A stretch of DNA of 64,000 nucleotides from JAKACA01 sp052143575 (GCA_052143575.1 JBKQSP010000059.1:62001-126000), one strand, 5' to 3'. Numbered from the stretch's first letter, positions 48,894 to 60,098 are shown. Made by a program: numbers and translations. Notes: a model not told the origin generated them from the letters alone.

Positions 48894-49957
48894 GCCCCCG
48901 AGGCGAGGCGCAACTTCAGCTCGGACAAGGTGGGTACCGGCCCGGGGTCGATGCCTTCCCGAGCCGCGAGGTGCAGCGACACGAAGTCCCCGATCATGAC
49001 GAGATCGAAGAAACGCGCCAGCTCCCCCTCGCCGCTCGCCTCCACGTCGACGACGCGGGCGAGTGCCTCGGCGGTCAACTCGGCGAACAATTCGAAGCGC
49101 CGGGACATGACAGCGTCCTCCAGGCCCGTGCGAAGGCTCACGAGCGTGAGGACCTGCCGAGTGACATCGCCCTGCTGACCGAACCCACACACCTCGTTGT
49201 GACACACCTCCGGCTGGACGCCGAAGGCGGCCGGCGACTTCGAGTTCTCGTTCACCTGTGTCTTCCAGCGGCGAGCGGCGACGGCGCCGAGGCCGGATGC
49301 CCCATGGAACAAGGGGATCGTGCGACCGATCTGCCGGGCGATCTCGCGAGCGAGCCCTTCTCCTGAGGAGAGCGACGTGCGCCTCACCTCCAGCTGCTCA
49401 CCGGCACGACGCAGCTCCGAGGAGGCCCCCGTCAGCAGGCCGAGCCCCTCGCAAGCGATCAGCAGCGGGGCGACCGTCGCCCCGATCGCCGACCGCGGCT
49501 GTGTCACGGGGGGACGGCGGCCGGCTAGGTCGACGACGGTCCCCCCGGAGCCGGCAACGAGCCGGCCGAGGGATCCACCGCAGGTGACGGCGACGACGGG
49601 GGCGCCTGCACCGACGGCTGCGGAGGCGACGGCGAGGGTTTCTTCGGTCTCGCCCGAGAACGACACGGCGAAGACCAGCGAGCCTGGCCCGAGGAAGCGC
49701 GGCGGGGACGCAGAGTTGACGAGGACGACCGGCAGGGACGATCTGGGCGCCGCGTACGCTTGCAGCACCTCGCCGGCAACGGCACTGCCGCCCATGCCGG
49801 CGACAACGACCGAGTTCAGGCCGGCGCCTGTCACGCTGGCCGGGAGGGCGACACCGGCGGCGAGGGCAGCCATGATCTGGTCGCCGAGACCGGAGGTGGC
49901 CGAGAGCAGATCCTCGCTGTCGGGCTGAAGCCAGGGCACAGGCGCCCCTGCGGTCAC
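48890..49957 (-). CDS. SIS-domain phosphoglucose/phosphomannose isomerase-like protein
   Basis: A 355-residue protein with two SIS sugar-isomerase domains (AGMGGSAVAGEVLQAYA; VFAVSFSGETEETLAVASAAV; TQPRSAIGATVAPLL) of the bifunctional PGI/PMI family. It would interconvert fructose-6-phosphate with glucose-6- or mannose-6-phosphate. KTQVNENSKSPAAFGVQPEVCHNEV holds the catalytic Glu/His region. Coupled by 4-bp overlaps to Trm112 upstream and ahcY downstream, and near a phosphomannomutase, which suggests mannose-nucleotide supply for surface glycans. The same neighbours surround mycobacterial manB. Confidence 0.9.
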   Translation of the reverse strand: MTAGAPVPWLQPDSEDLLSATSGLGDQIMAALAAGVALPASVTGAGLNSVVVAGMGGSAVAGEVLQAYAAPRSSLPVVLVNSASPPRFLGPGSLVFAVSFSGETEETLAVASAAVGAGAPVVAVTCGGSLGRLVAGSGGTVVDLAGRRPPVTQPRSAIGATVAPLLIACEGLGLLTGASSELRRAGEQLEVRRTSLSSGEGLAREIARQIGRTIPLFHGASGLGAVAARRWKTQVNENSKSPAAFGVQPEVCHNEVCGFGQQGDVTRQVLTLVSLRTGLEDAVMSRRFELFAELTAEALARVVDVEASGEGELARFFDLVMIGDFVSLHLAAREGIDPGPVPTLSELKLRLASGA

Positions 49958-50205
49958 GTCGTCGTGGCGGGGGGCGCGAAGTTCGGGCCGATGCCCTCCG
50001 TCTCCGCCTTTGCCAACAGGCGGGCGTGCTCGTCGTCGCTCACCGTCTCGGCCTCGTCCACGAGCATGACGGGGATGCCGTCGAGGATGCGGTACCGGCG
50101 CCGCAGCCGTGGGTTGTAGAGCGTGTCCTCGTCTTCGAAGTACAGGAGCGGGCCCTTGTCCTCCGGGCAGGCGAGGATCTCCAGCAGCAACGGGTCAAGC
50201 GCCAT
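49954..50205 (-). CDS. Trm112-like small zinc-ribbon protein
   Basis: An 83-residue protein beginning LDPLLLEILACPEDKGPLLYF, the Trm112/YcaR (UPF0434) signature, and continuing RRRYRILDGIPVMLVDEAE. In eukaryotes Trm112 activates methyltransferases; bacterial members are short and poorly understood. Only the first metal-type cysteine (C13) is visible, so zinc binding may be lost. Its start overlaps the phosphomannomutase stop by 11 bases and its stop overlaps the SIS gene, so all are co-translated. Confidence 0.88.
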   Translation of the reverse strand: MALDPLLLEILACPEDKGPLLYFEDEDTLYNPRLRRRYRILDGIPVMLVDEAETVSDDEHARLLAKAETEGIGPNFAPPATTT

Positions 50206-51646
50206 GGTCAGAGCTCCCAGTCGTCGTCGGGTCGTCGAAGTGACCGATGAGCCGCCTGACCTCGGCGACGTGGTCGGCGCACTCCTCGGCAGAGTTCGCT
50301 TCCAGATTCAAGCGCAAGAGCGGCTCGGTGTTCGACGGCCGCAAGTTGAACCACCAGGAGCCGAGGTCGACGGTGAGGCCGTCGAGATGGTCGAGGGAGG
50401 CTCCGGCCGTTGCGAAGCGCTCCTCCATGCCGGCGAGGATGACGGCGACGTCACGCACCTTCGTGTTGATCTCGCCGGAGTCGGCGTAGCGCTCGAACGG
50501 CTTGCGCAGCTCCGAGAGCGGTATGGCCGCTTTCGACATGAGCTCGAGCACCGTGACCGCAGCGATGATGCCCGAGTCAGCCCGGTAGTTGTCCTTGAAG
50601 TAATAGTGCCCGGAGTGCTCGCCCCCGAAGAGAGCGCCCGTCTCGGCCATGGTTGCCTTCATGAACGAGTGCCCCACGCGGGTGCGCACGGGGACACCGC
50701 CGCGCTCGATGACGATCTCGGGAACCGCCTTCGAGCAGATGAGGTTGTAGAGGATCGTGGCGCCCGGGTGCTTGTCGAGCACGGCCGCTGCCACGATCGA
50801 GGTCGTGAGGGAACCCGACAGCGGCTCCGCCTTGTCGTCGACGAGGAAAACCCGATCGGCGTCGCCGTCGAAGGCCAACCCGACGTCACCACCCACCTCG
50901 AGGATGCGGGCGCGCAAGGCGACGAGGTTCTCCGGTTGGATTGGATCGGCCGGGTGGTTCGGGAACGTCCCGTCGAGCTCGCCGAAGAGGACCTCGAGCT
51001 CGACCGGCAGGCCGGCGAAGATGCGGGGCGCGATGAGGCCGCCCATACCGTTGGCCGTGTCGGCGACCACCTTCATGGGGCGCAGGCTGGCGACGTCGAT
51101 GAAGGAGTGGACGTGGGCGGCGAAGGCATCGAGCAGATCGGCGACGTGAAAGCGTCGATCGTTCGACGGATCCCCGAGCTCTCCCACCGAGCCGCTCGCC
51201 AGGGCATCCTCGGCGCCCGCCCGGATCTCGCCCAGCCCGGAGTCCTGGCCGACCGGCTTGGCCCCCGCCAGGCAGAACTTGATGCCGTTGTAGGTCGCCG
51301 GATTGTGCGAGGCGGTGAGCATCGCCCCCGGCATGTCGAGGTGGCCCGAGGCGAAGTAGAGCAGGTCCGTCGACACGAGACCGACGTCGACCACCTCGAG
51401 CCCCTCCGAGAGGACGCCGGCGGCGAGAGCCCGCGAGAGCTCCGTCCCGGAGGCTCGCATGTCGCGACCGACCACGATCGAGGTGGCTCCCTCGCTGCTG
51501 CGGGCGAAGCGGGCAAAGCCCGCCCCGATGGCGGCCGCCATCGGTCCGTTGAGCTGGTCCGGCACGATGCCGCGGACGTCGTAGGCCTTGAAGACCGCTT
51601 CAAAAGGCGAGGTGGAGCCCGTCAGGGGAACAGTGGGAGGCGCCAT
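50195..51646 (-). CDS. manB: Phosphomannomutase/phosphoglucomutase
   Basis: Alpha-D-phosphohexomutase of 483 residues. The phosphoserine loop is in TASHNPATYNGIK, the metal loop is DGDADRVF, the sugar-binding loop is GGEHSGHYYF and the phosphate-binding loop is RPSNTEPLLRL. It converts mannose-6-phosphate (or glucose-6-phosphate) to the 1-phosphate for GDP-mannose or UDP-glucose synthesis. First gene of the pmm-Trm112-SIS-ahcY run; the CPBP gene lies 19 bases beyond its start on the same strand. Confidence 0.94.
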   Translation of the reverse strand: MAPPTVPLTGSTSPFEAVFKAYDVRGIVPDQLNGPMAAAIGAGFARFARSSEGATSIVVGRDMRASGTELSRALAAGVLSEGLEVVDVGLVSTDLLYFASGHLDMPGAMLTASHNPATYNGIKFCLAGAKPVGQDSGLGEIRAGAEDALASGSVGELGDPSNDRRFHVADLLDAFAAHVHSFIDVASLRPMKVVADTANGMGGLIAPRIFAGLPVELEVLFGELDGTFPNHPADPIQPENLVALRARILEVGGDVGLAFDGDADRVFLVDDKAEPLSGSLTTSIVAAAVLDKHPGATILYNLICSKAVPEIVIERGGVPVRTRVGHSFMKATMAETGALFGGEHSGHYYFKDNYRADSGIIAAVTVLELMSKAAIPLSELRKPFERYADSGEINTKVRDVAVILAGMEERFATAGASLDHLDGLTVDLGSWWFNLRPSNTEPLLRLNLEANSAEECADHVAEVRRLIGHFDDPTTTGSSDHGA

Positions 51647-51665
51647 GGCGAGGCGAGCCTATAGG

Positions 51666-52508
51666 TCAATGCTGCAGCACGAAGGCGATGATCGTCGTCG
51701 TGTTGAAGGCGACGTGGGCGACGATGGTGGGTCCGAGGCGTCCAGTGCGGTAGGCGACGTAGGCGAGCAACGCCCCGAAGCCGGCGAGCCCGAGGAACTG
51801 CAACCGCTCGAAGTGAACGAGCCCGAAGACGAGGCCGGTCACGACGATGGAAAGGGCGGGGCCGGCGCGGCTGCCGAGGTGCTGGAACCGCCCGAGGAGG
51901 CCTCGCAGCAGCAGGCCGCGGAAGAAGAGTTCCTCGACGAGCGGGCTGCCGACGCACACGAGCACGGTCAGCACCACCAGGCTGGCGGTGTTGTACTGCA
52001 CGGGTGAGAGCAGCGTCTGTGTGGGATGGCCGAGCTGTTGGTTGAGGTTGTGCACGAACGGCTGCAGCGGGAGCTCGAGGAGGGGAACGAGCAGGTACTG
52101 CGATGCGACACCGATGACGATCCCGAGCGGTAGGTCGGGCCAGGGCCGGAGGCGGAAGCCGTAGTCCTCGACAAAGGCAGCCCACGGCGTGACCGTGCTC
52201 TCCCGCACGGGCGTCCGGGCAGCGCCGATCGAGCGTGCGACGCCGCCGGTGCGGCTCGCCGCGATCGCCGCCCCGGCGAACCCGATCCACAATCCGGCGA
52301 AGTCGGCGATGTCGGTCCCGATCTGATCGGGATGGGCGCCGGCGATGGCGTCATAGAGCGAGACCGCCACGATCGACAGCAAGAAACCCACGACCAGGCC
52401 GAAGGCCGCCTCCCAGACGCCGAAGGAGTTCCCGAGCGCTCGGGAGGCGCGGTCGCTCATCGCCTGAGCGTCGCCCGGATGGGCCGTTGTGGTCAACTTG
52501 GAGGGCAC
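51666..52508 (-). CDS. CPBP (CAAX/Abi-type) family intramembrane metalloprotease
   Basis: Membrane protein with about seven or eight hydrophobic segments and the CPBP catalytic motifs EELFFRGLLLRGLLGRF (E-E-x-x-x-R) and FGLVHFERLQF (F-x-x-x-H), followed by HVAFNTTTIIAFVL (H-x-x-x-N). Family members are prenyl-protein-type proteases or bacteriocin-immunity-like proteins; the target is unknown. A GTG at 52508, ten bases after AGGGGGG, gives 280 residues; an ATG at 52460 would give 264. It is divergent from ftsH, 33 bases apart. Confidence 0.85.
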   Translation of the reverse strand: MPSKLTTTAHPGDAQAMSDRASRALGNSFGVWEAAFGLVVGFLLSIVAVSLYDAIAGAHPDQIGTDIADFAGLWIGFAGAAIAASRTGGVARSIGAARTPVRESTVTPWAAFVEDYGFRLRPWPDLPLGIVIGVASQYLLVPLLELPLQPFVHNLNQQLGHPTQTLLSPVQYNTASLVVLTVLVCVGSPLVEELFFRGLLLRGLLGRFQHLGSRAGPALSIVVTGLVFGLVHFERLQFLGLAGFGALLAYVAYRTGRLGPTIVAHVAFNTTTIIAFVLQH

Positions 52509-52541
52509 GATGCCCGCCCCCCTGAGTAGCACGCCTACGAT

Positions 52542-54584
<2,043 letters not shown>

Positions 54585-54615
54585 ACCGGGGCCCTGAACC
54601 CACCGGCCGGGTTAG

Positions 54616-54649
54616 CTGAGACGCCGGCCGTACCGTGGCGGCGCCTCAG
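54616..54649. terminator. Stem-loop between converging ftsH and DUF5719 genes
   Basis: CTGAG-A-CGCC (54616-54625) pairs with GGCG-C-CTCAG (54640-54649) with one internal mismatch. It lies in the 76-base gap between two converging genes and could end transcripts from both sides. A direct repeat of GGCGCCTCAG (54640-54649 and 54655-54664) adjoins it. No U-tract is present. Confidence 0.5.
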
Positions 54650-54660
54650 GGGAAGGCGCC

Positions 54661-56307
54661 TCAGCGGGTGACCGGGATCCCCTGCACCGGCGCCGGCACG
54701 TCAAGAGCAGGTCCCGACGTCCCGGCCACGGCGAAGAAGTCCTGCTCCACCACGACCGTGGAGCTGGCCCGCACCTCCAGGCCGGCGAACGACGGCCCGC
54801 CCGCCGGGGCAAGGAGGCGGAACTTCACGGTGGCGCTGCTGTCGGGGGCGACCGTCACGGTCGCGACCTGCGATGGACCCGAGCCGCCGGCAGTCGTCAG
54901 TTGCAGTACCTCGACCTGAACACCCGACGGGCTGGGGTTCGAGACGACGATGCCACCGGCGATCCCCGGCGTCTGTGCCGTCGCCGGTGGCGAGGAGGCC
55001 GGCAGGAGCCAGTCGTCGGCCGGGTTGGCCGTGCCGACGGAGAGAGCCACCGTTTCAGCATGGGCGCTCACCCGCCGGGTGGCGACGCGGGCCACCACGA
55101 CGCCGACACCCTGTGCCGTCCGAACGACGATCGGGCCGTCCACGGGCAACGAGGGTGCCTTGCTCTTCGACGCCGACGACGTCGCGGCGGGAAAGGGAAG
55201 CAGGATCTCGCGTACCCCGCCGGCACTTACCGTGTCCGTGATCTCGACGAGTGAATGGCCGGCCACGGCGCACGAGATCGTGACGGTGGCGGGCCGTCTC
55301 CCCGGATCGTAGACACTCATGCTGACCGAGCGGCCGGGTTGTGCCAGCCCTGCGGGCATCACCCAGGTGTCCTGTGGGGTGGCGACACCGATGAGGAGGG
55401 CTTGGCCGCTGATGGCGATGTTGGCCGTGGCGTCCGCCGCCAGTGTCTCCGACGCCCCGAGGACGAGACGCCCGACGGACGTCGTCTCGGTGACGGCGAG
55501 GATCCCCTGCTGCACGACTGACCGTGCGAGATCGAAGACCTGCAGCGAGTAGGGCTTGATGATGAGGCCCTGCAGCGGCGGCGGCGAGACGACAGCCGAT
55601 CCGGTCGATACCTCCACCGCCGCCACCGCCTGGGTGGCCGTGGGGTTGAAGAGGGACAGCACGACGTCGGAGCGCCCGGTCGTCGAACCAGCAGCGAGGT
55701 ACGAGCTCGACGTCGGGCTCGTGGCGCAGGGCGACTGCTCCGGGGCCATCGGCGGGACAGAGGGCACATGGCGACGGACGTGGGTGTGGGCCGCCACAGC
55801 TGCGACCGATTCGAAGACGGCGACGGACCCGGTCATGGAGAGGACGCTGACGGCGTCGTGCTGGAGGGGGCCGGTCGTCCGCAGCGGGACGATTCCCTGG
55901 CTGTGCGGCGCAACCGAGAGGCGGGTCGTGTAGGACGGGAGCGACGAGGCGTTCGCGAAGCCGGCGCTCACGGCCACGACCTGTGCTTCGACCTCGGCCG
56001 GCTGGTCTCCCGGGTTGGCGACGATCACGGACGAGTGAAGGGCGGAAGCGCCGGCCGGAAGCGGTCCAGGGCACTGCCACTCCACAGCCGCCGACGAGGC
56101 GAGGTCGACGACGGGAAGTTGACCGGCCTGCAGCACGGCGGCCGATCGGGGCGGGCGGGCGTGCAGGGCGCCACCGGCGACGAGCGTGCCGGCCAAGAGG
56201 GCAGCCACGACGAACCCGGCGCGCAGGCGCAGTCTCGCCTCGGCCCGGTCGGACTCGCGCCGGCGGGAGCGGGTCGTGCCGGTGCGGCGCTGGCTGCTGA
56301 CCGTCAT
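54661..56307 (-). CDS. DUF5719 family secreted/anchored protein
   Basis: A 548-residue protein with one N-terminal membrane helix (about 29-48, after an Arg-rich head) and a long extracytoplasmic part made of beta-rich segments (SVIVANPGDQPAEVEAQVVAVS; VLSLFNPTATQAVAAVEV; GGIVVSNPSPSGVQVEVLQL), each resembling an Ig-like or fibronectin-like strand set. Actinobacterial DUF5719 proteins are encoded beside large membrane glycosyltransferases, as here (4-bp overlap with the gene at 56304), so a role in surface polysaccharide assembly is inferred. Biochemical function is unknown. Confidence 0.8.
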   Translation of the reverse strand: MTVSSQRRTGTTRSRRRESDRAEARLRLRAGFVVAALLAGTLVAGGALHARPPRSAAVLQAGQLPVVDLASSAAVEWQCPGPLPAGASALHSSVIVANPGDQPAEVEAQVVAVSAGFANASSLPSYTTRLSVAPHSQGIVPLRTTGPLQHDAVSVLSMTGSVAVFESVAAVAAHTHVRRHVPSVPPMAPEQSPCATSPTSSSYLAAGSTTGRSDVVLSLFNPTATQAVAAVEVSTGSAVVSPPPLQGLIIKPYSLQVFDLARSVVQQGILAVTETTSVGRLVLGASETLAADATANIAISGQALLIGVATPQDTWVMPAGLAQPGRSVSMSVYDPGRRPATVTISCAVAGHSLVEITDTVSAGGVREILLPFPAATSSASKSKAPSLPVDGPIVVRTAQGVGVVVARVATRRVSAHAETVALSVGTANPADDWLLPASSPPATAQTPGIAGGIVVSNPSPSGVQVEVLQLTTAGGSGPSQVATVTVAPDSSATVKFRLLAPAGGPSFAGLEVRASSTVVVEQDFFAVAGTSGPALDVPAPVQGIPVTR

Positions 56308-59300
56308 GAGGGGCGGCCTTCCTCAGCTGCCGACAACGAGGCTGCTGCGGCAGCAGGCTGCTCGTCGATCGACACACCGGCGTCTCCTGCTCCCGGGCTG
56401 GCGTCGGACGCGTCGGGCGCGGCCGGCCCGCCCGGCTCGCCGGCGGTTGCGCCGGGGTCGGACCCGCCCGGCACGGTAGCCCCGCCTCGAAGAGGTGCCG
56501 CAGGCGACGCCGAGGCGGCTGCGCCGCCGTCTCCTTCGACCGGCGGCGCTTCGGCTGCCCTGGTACGGGGCCCGGCGACGCCTCCGGCGCGGCGCCGCGG
56601 CGCCCGCCGCCGGCGCAGCCCTTCGGCGATGCAGAGGACGACGACGAGCAGGCCGCCAGCAACCCCGACGGCGCCCAGTGCCCCGCTTGCGCGAGTGCCG
56701 GCTGGCAGCAGGGTGCCGGTGCCGTCGGCGGGCACCCAGGCGGCATTCGACCAGACGAGGACGCCTGCCTCGTTGGGCAGCTGACGCAAGTCAGTCTGCG
56801 CCTCGAGGGCTCGGAGGAGGCCGGTCGCTGGAGGCGCCGCTGCCGGCGTCTGTACCCCGATCAGCGTCGGGACGGCCGCCGTCGGCACGACCACGAAACG
56901 GATCCCCGCCGGCGCCAGCAGGGCTCCAAGCTGCAACGTCTTGCCGGCCATGGCAAAGGTGACGTCCGTGATGACGGCGTTCGCCGGGCCGGGGGCGGCC
57001 GTTGGCCAGAGCGTCGCCAGGGAGGGAAGCCCGCTCGTCGTCACGAACGCAGCCGTGCCGTAGCCGCTCTGGAAGGCCGAACCGGGCAAGGCGCGGGGAT
57101 CCCCGATCCACAGCACGCGCGAGCCGGGCGGCGCCGATGTCGTGAACTCGGAGGCGGTTTCTTCGAATCCGACCCCGGGCATGTCGGCACGACCGCCGAA
57201 GACGACCCCGAGGACCGGCAGGAGCCCGATCACGAAACAGCCGACCGCCAGCACGCCCGTGATCTGCCGCCAGCCGAAGCGGTGCCGCTTCAAGTCGAGC
57301 TCGAAGGCGGCAGCACCGATGCCGCAGCACGCCGCCAAGGCGACGGCCGCCGGCGCCACGAGCACCTCAGCCCTGCCCCCGCCGGCACCGAGCCATCCTT
57401 CGTTCCCGACCCAGGCGAGCACGACCGACGCCAGGGCGCAGATCCACCAGCGGGTCGCCCAGGCGAGGCGCGGGCCGCGTGCCCACAGGAAGGCGAAGGC
57501 CGCCAGCACCACGAGGCCGGCCGCCCCCCACCAGCCGCCGATCGGCCCGGTGTGCCCGCGCAGCAGGTCGGCAGGGCGCAACCCTCCGCCTGCTGGCGGT
57601 ACGGCGCCGGCGAACAGGCTCCAGCGCGCCCCGCTCTGGAGCCATGTGACCGACCATGGCAGGCAGCACAGGAAAGCCACCACCACCCCGCCGGTTCCCA
57701 CGACGGCGCTGCGCAGCAGGGAGCGGGCTCCTCCGACGGCGACCGAGGCGAGGAGCGATGCCAGAATCACGACGCCGACGTCGAGCACGACCGGAGGGGC
57801 GAGCGCACCCATGACCGCCAGGAGGAGGCCGAGCGGGGCGATCTCGGCGGCGAGATCCCGCAGGCTCCACCCCCGGCTCTTGGCGCCATGAGCGGGCACG
57901 AAGGGTCGCAACCCGCTCGCACGCGCCAGGCGCCCGAGCACGAAGGGCAGACCGGCGAGGGCGACGGAGGCCTCGAGATCGCCGCGGGCGAGCCCGTTCC
58001 AGACGAGCGGTGAGCCGGCGAAGGCCACGGCGGCGACGACACGGGCACGTGAGGACCCGAAATCACGCACGAGCCTCGACGTGCCGATCGTCCCCACGAC
58101 GAGGCCGCTCACGAACACCACCTTGAGGGCGAGGGCCGAGCTGTTGCCGAGGATGGTGCCGAGGATGCCGATGAGCCCGTAGGCGGTCGGTGCCACCTGA
58201 GTCGACCGCCAGCCAGGATCGCTCCGGCCCGTCAGCCATTGGCGGACGAGGTGGAGCGCACTCGGGCCCGGCACGAGGTCGCCGACGACGGGAAGGCGAC
58301 CGAAGAGCAGGCCCCGAATCCCGAGCAGCACGACGAGACCGATGACGACGGCGGCCACGACCTGCGCGACGGGAACCTCGCCGTGCTGGAGGCGCACGAT
58401 CCACTCCGTCAACCGGTCGACCTCGAGAGAGCGCTCGCCGCGGCCGGGGCGGCCCTCGCTCGCCGGCCTGCGGACGTCCCGCCGGAAGCCGGCAGCGCGG
58501 CCGGGGCCTGGCGACTCGCCGTGTGCCGGCTGCTGGGTCGGACGGTGGGGACGGCTTCGAGGCGCCATCCGGCTCGTGATGACGCCGTCGCTCACCTGAC
58601 GTACCTCTCGGAGCCGGCGGCGTGCCTCCATCACGGACTTGCGGCGGGCGAGATTCCACCTCCAGGCCGAGCGCCCCGCCCGTGCCTGCCGTCGCCGACC
58701 AGTGAGCGGCGCCGTGGCGGAGTCGAGGAGCGTCAGCAGGAGGAGTTGCAGCACGTTCAGGAAGCGGCGGGCGAACCCGTAGTTCTTGAGGACGGTCCGC
58801 AGCTCGTTGCGGCGCCGCACGATCAGCTCCTCCTCGGCGTCGGCCCGGTCGGCCGCCGTCGACTGCCGGTGCCGGACGAGCGCCCGGGGCGCCGTCACGA
58901 CGCGGGCGCCCGCCAGCTGGGCCCGCCAGCAGAGGTCGACGTCCTCGCCGCAGGCGCCCATCTCCTCGTCGAATCCCCCCACCGCCGCGAAGAGATCGAC
59001 TCGCGCCAGGAGGCAGGCGCTCGGTACGGCAAAGACCTCGCGGACTTCGTCGTGCTGCGACTGGTCGAGCTCACCCTCCTGCACTCGCGGCACCGGTGTG
59101 CCGAACTTGCTCACCCCGAGGCCGACTTGCAGGAGGTGGTCAGGGGCGTCCCACTCGACGAGCTTCGGCCCCACGATGCCGGCGTTGGAGCGGAACGCCT
59201 CCTCGACCATGACGCGGATGGCATCAGGGGCAAGGGCGACGTCCTCATGACAGAAGAGGAAGAAGCTGGCGCCCTCGATGCCGACGAGCACGTCGTTGGC

Positions 59301-59525
59301 GGCAGCACCGAACCCGCCTGAGTCGGGGCGTCGGCGCACGAACGCGCTCGGCATGACCCCAGCGACTCGATTGGTCACGCCATCGCTGGTCCCGGTATCG
59401 ATGACGAGGACGTCCAGGCTGGGGTAGTTCTGCTGCTCGAGCGACTCGAGGCACTGTTCCAGCCAGGCGTCCGCCTCAGCGGTGACGACGACGGCGACGA
59501 CCGGCGGTACGTACTCCTCCGGCAT
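56304..59525 (-). CDS. Large membrane glycosyltransferase (GT2 domain plus multi-span C-terminal part)
   Basis: A 1073-residue fusion. Residues 1 to about 270 form a GT2 glycosyltransferase domain (VAVVVTAEADAWLEQCLESLEQQNYPSLDVLVIDTGT; DSGGFGAAANDVL; FFLFCHEDVAL; GGFDEEMGACGEDVDLCWRAQLAG, where FCHEDV and EDVD are the metal/acceptor motifs). A basic linker (about 310-395) leads to roughly 12-14 membrane helices with extracytoplasmic loops, as in actinobacterial surface-polysaccharide transferases. The C-terminal about 110 residues are an Ala/Gly/Pro/Arg-rich tail. The ATG at 59525 is chosen for the first GT2 strand. The product and acceptor are unknown. Confidence 0.85.
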   Translation of the reverse strand: MPEEYVPPVVAVVVTAEADAWLEQCLESLEQQNYPSLDVLVIDTGTSDGVTNRVAGVMPSAFVRRRPDSGGFGAAANDVLVGIEGASFFLFCHEDVALAPDAIRVMVEEAFRSNAGIVGPKLVEWDAPDHLLQVGLGVSKFGTPVPRVQEGELDQSQHDEVREVFAVPSACLLARVDLFAAVGGFDEEMGACGEDVDLCWRAQLAGARVVTAPRALVRHRQSTAADRADAEEELIVRRRNELRTVLKNYGFARRFLNVLQLLLLTLLDSATAPLTGRRRQARAGRSAWRWNLARRKSVMEARRRLREVRQVSDGVITSRMAPRSRPHRPTQQPAHGESPGPGRAAGFRRDVRRPASEGRPGRGERSLEVDRLTEWIVRLQHGEVPVAQVVAAVVIGLVVLLGIRGLLFGRLPVVGDLVPGPSALHLVRQWLTGRSDPGWRSTQVAPTAYGLIGILGTILGNSSALALKVVFVSGLVVGTIGTSRLVRDFGSSRARVVAAVAFAGSPLVWNGLARGDLEASVALAGLPFVLGRLARASGLRPFVPAHGAKSRGWSLRDLAAEIAPLGLLLAVMGALAPPVVLDVGVVILASLLASVAVGGARSLLRSAVVGTGGVVVAFLCCLPWSVTWLQSGARWSLFAGAVPPAGGGLRPADLLRGHTGPIGGWWGAAGLVVLAAFAFLWARGPRLAWATRWWICALASVVLAWVGNEGWLGAGGGRAEVLVAPAAVALAACCGIGAAAFELDLKRHRFGWRQITGVLAVGCFVIGLLPVLGVVFGGRADMPGVGFEETASEFTTSAPPGSRVLWIGDPRALPGSAFQSGYGTAAFVTTSGLPSLATLWPTAAPGPANAVITDVTFAMAGKTLQLGALLAPAGIRFVVVPTAAVPTLIGVQTPAAAPPATGLLRALEAQTDLRQLPNEAGVLVWSNAAWVPADGTGTLLPAGTRASGALGAVGVAGGLLVVVLCIAEGLRRRRAPRRRAGGVAGPRTRAAEAPPVEGDGGAAASASPAAPLRGGATVPGGSDPGATAGEPGGPAAPDASDASPGAGDAGVSIDEQPAAAAASLSAAEEGRPS

Positions 59526-59556
59526 CAGGCAGCCAACGCTACTCGCCACAAAGTGC

Positions 59557-59585
59557 TTGCAACTGTTAGCGTTCAGTGCTACAGT
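59557..59585 (+). promoter_or_regulatory. Probable promoter of the small helical protein gene
   Basis: A -35-like TTGCAA (59557-59562) and a -10-like TACAGT (59580-59585) with a 17-base spacer lie about 100 bases before the ATG at 59688, in the 162-base gap divergent from the glycosyltransferase gene. Confidence 0.5.
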
Positions 59586-59687
59586 AGTACGCAGACAGAG
59601 GAGCGGCTCCCCAGCCGAGGTGCCGTGCCTCTTGAGCCTCCAGAGAGGCACCGGCTGCGGCCGCTGCCAAAGAGAAAGAGAGATGCC

Positions 59688-60098
59688 ATGCCAGGTATCA
59701 AGACCGATCTCCGCAAGACGAGGACCGACGTGGAGCGGACCGCCAGCGACCTGACGAAGGTCGCCCAGGACGCCGCTTACGTGGCCATCGGGCTCGGCGT
59801 GCTGGGATTCCAGAAGGCGCAGGTGCGGCGCCACGAGCTGCAGAGCCAGCTCGAGACGTTGCAGGAGCAGCTCGGCCACATGAGCAAGCGTGGCCAGGCG
59901 CCCATCATGGACCTGCGCAAGGAGATCGCCAAGGCGATGAAGGAGTTCGACAAGACGATCAGCCAGCTGATCGAGCGTTTCGACGCCACCGTCGAGCCGG
60001 TCTCCGAGCGCCTGCCCGCCGGTGCCCAGGCGGCCATCCACCAGGCCAGGGAGGCCCGCGACCAGCTGCGTGGATACCTGACGTCACTCGCAGCCTGA
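59688..60098 (+). CDS. Small helical protein of unknown function
   Basis: A 136-residue, probably all-helical protein: a charged N-terminal helix (MPGIKTDLRKTRTDVERTASDL), a short hydrophobic stretch (AAYVAIGLGVLGFQ, about 30-43), a coiled-coil-like region (RRHELQSQLETLQEQLGHM) and two more amphipathic helices. Its length, high Lys/Gln content and own promoter set it apart from the glycan genes on both sides, which run on the other strand. I do not recognise the family; a phasin-like or membrane-associated structural role is only a guess. An AG-rich ribosome site (AAAGAGAG) precedes the ATG. Confidence 0.75.
   Translation: MPGIKTDLRKTRTDVERTASDLTKVAQDAAYVAIGLGVLGFQKAQVRRHELQSQLETLQEQLGHMSKRGQAPIMDLRKEIAKAMKEFDKTISQLIERFDATVEPVSERLPAGAQAAIHQAREARDQLRGYLTSLAA

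Noticed and set aside
59526..60041. Upstream extension of the large glycosyltransferase frame to 60041.
   Set aside because: It would overlap the plus-strand helical protein gene and its promoter antisense, and adds no recognisable sequence before the GT2 domain.
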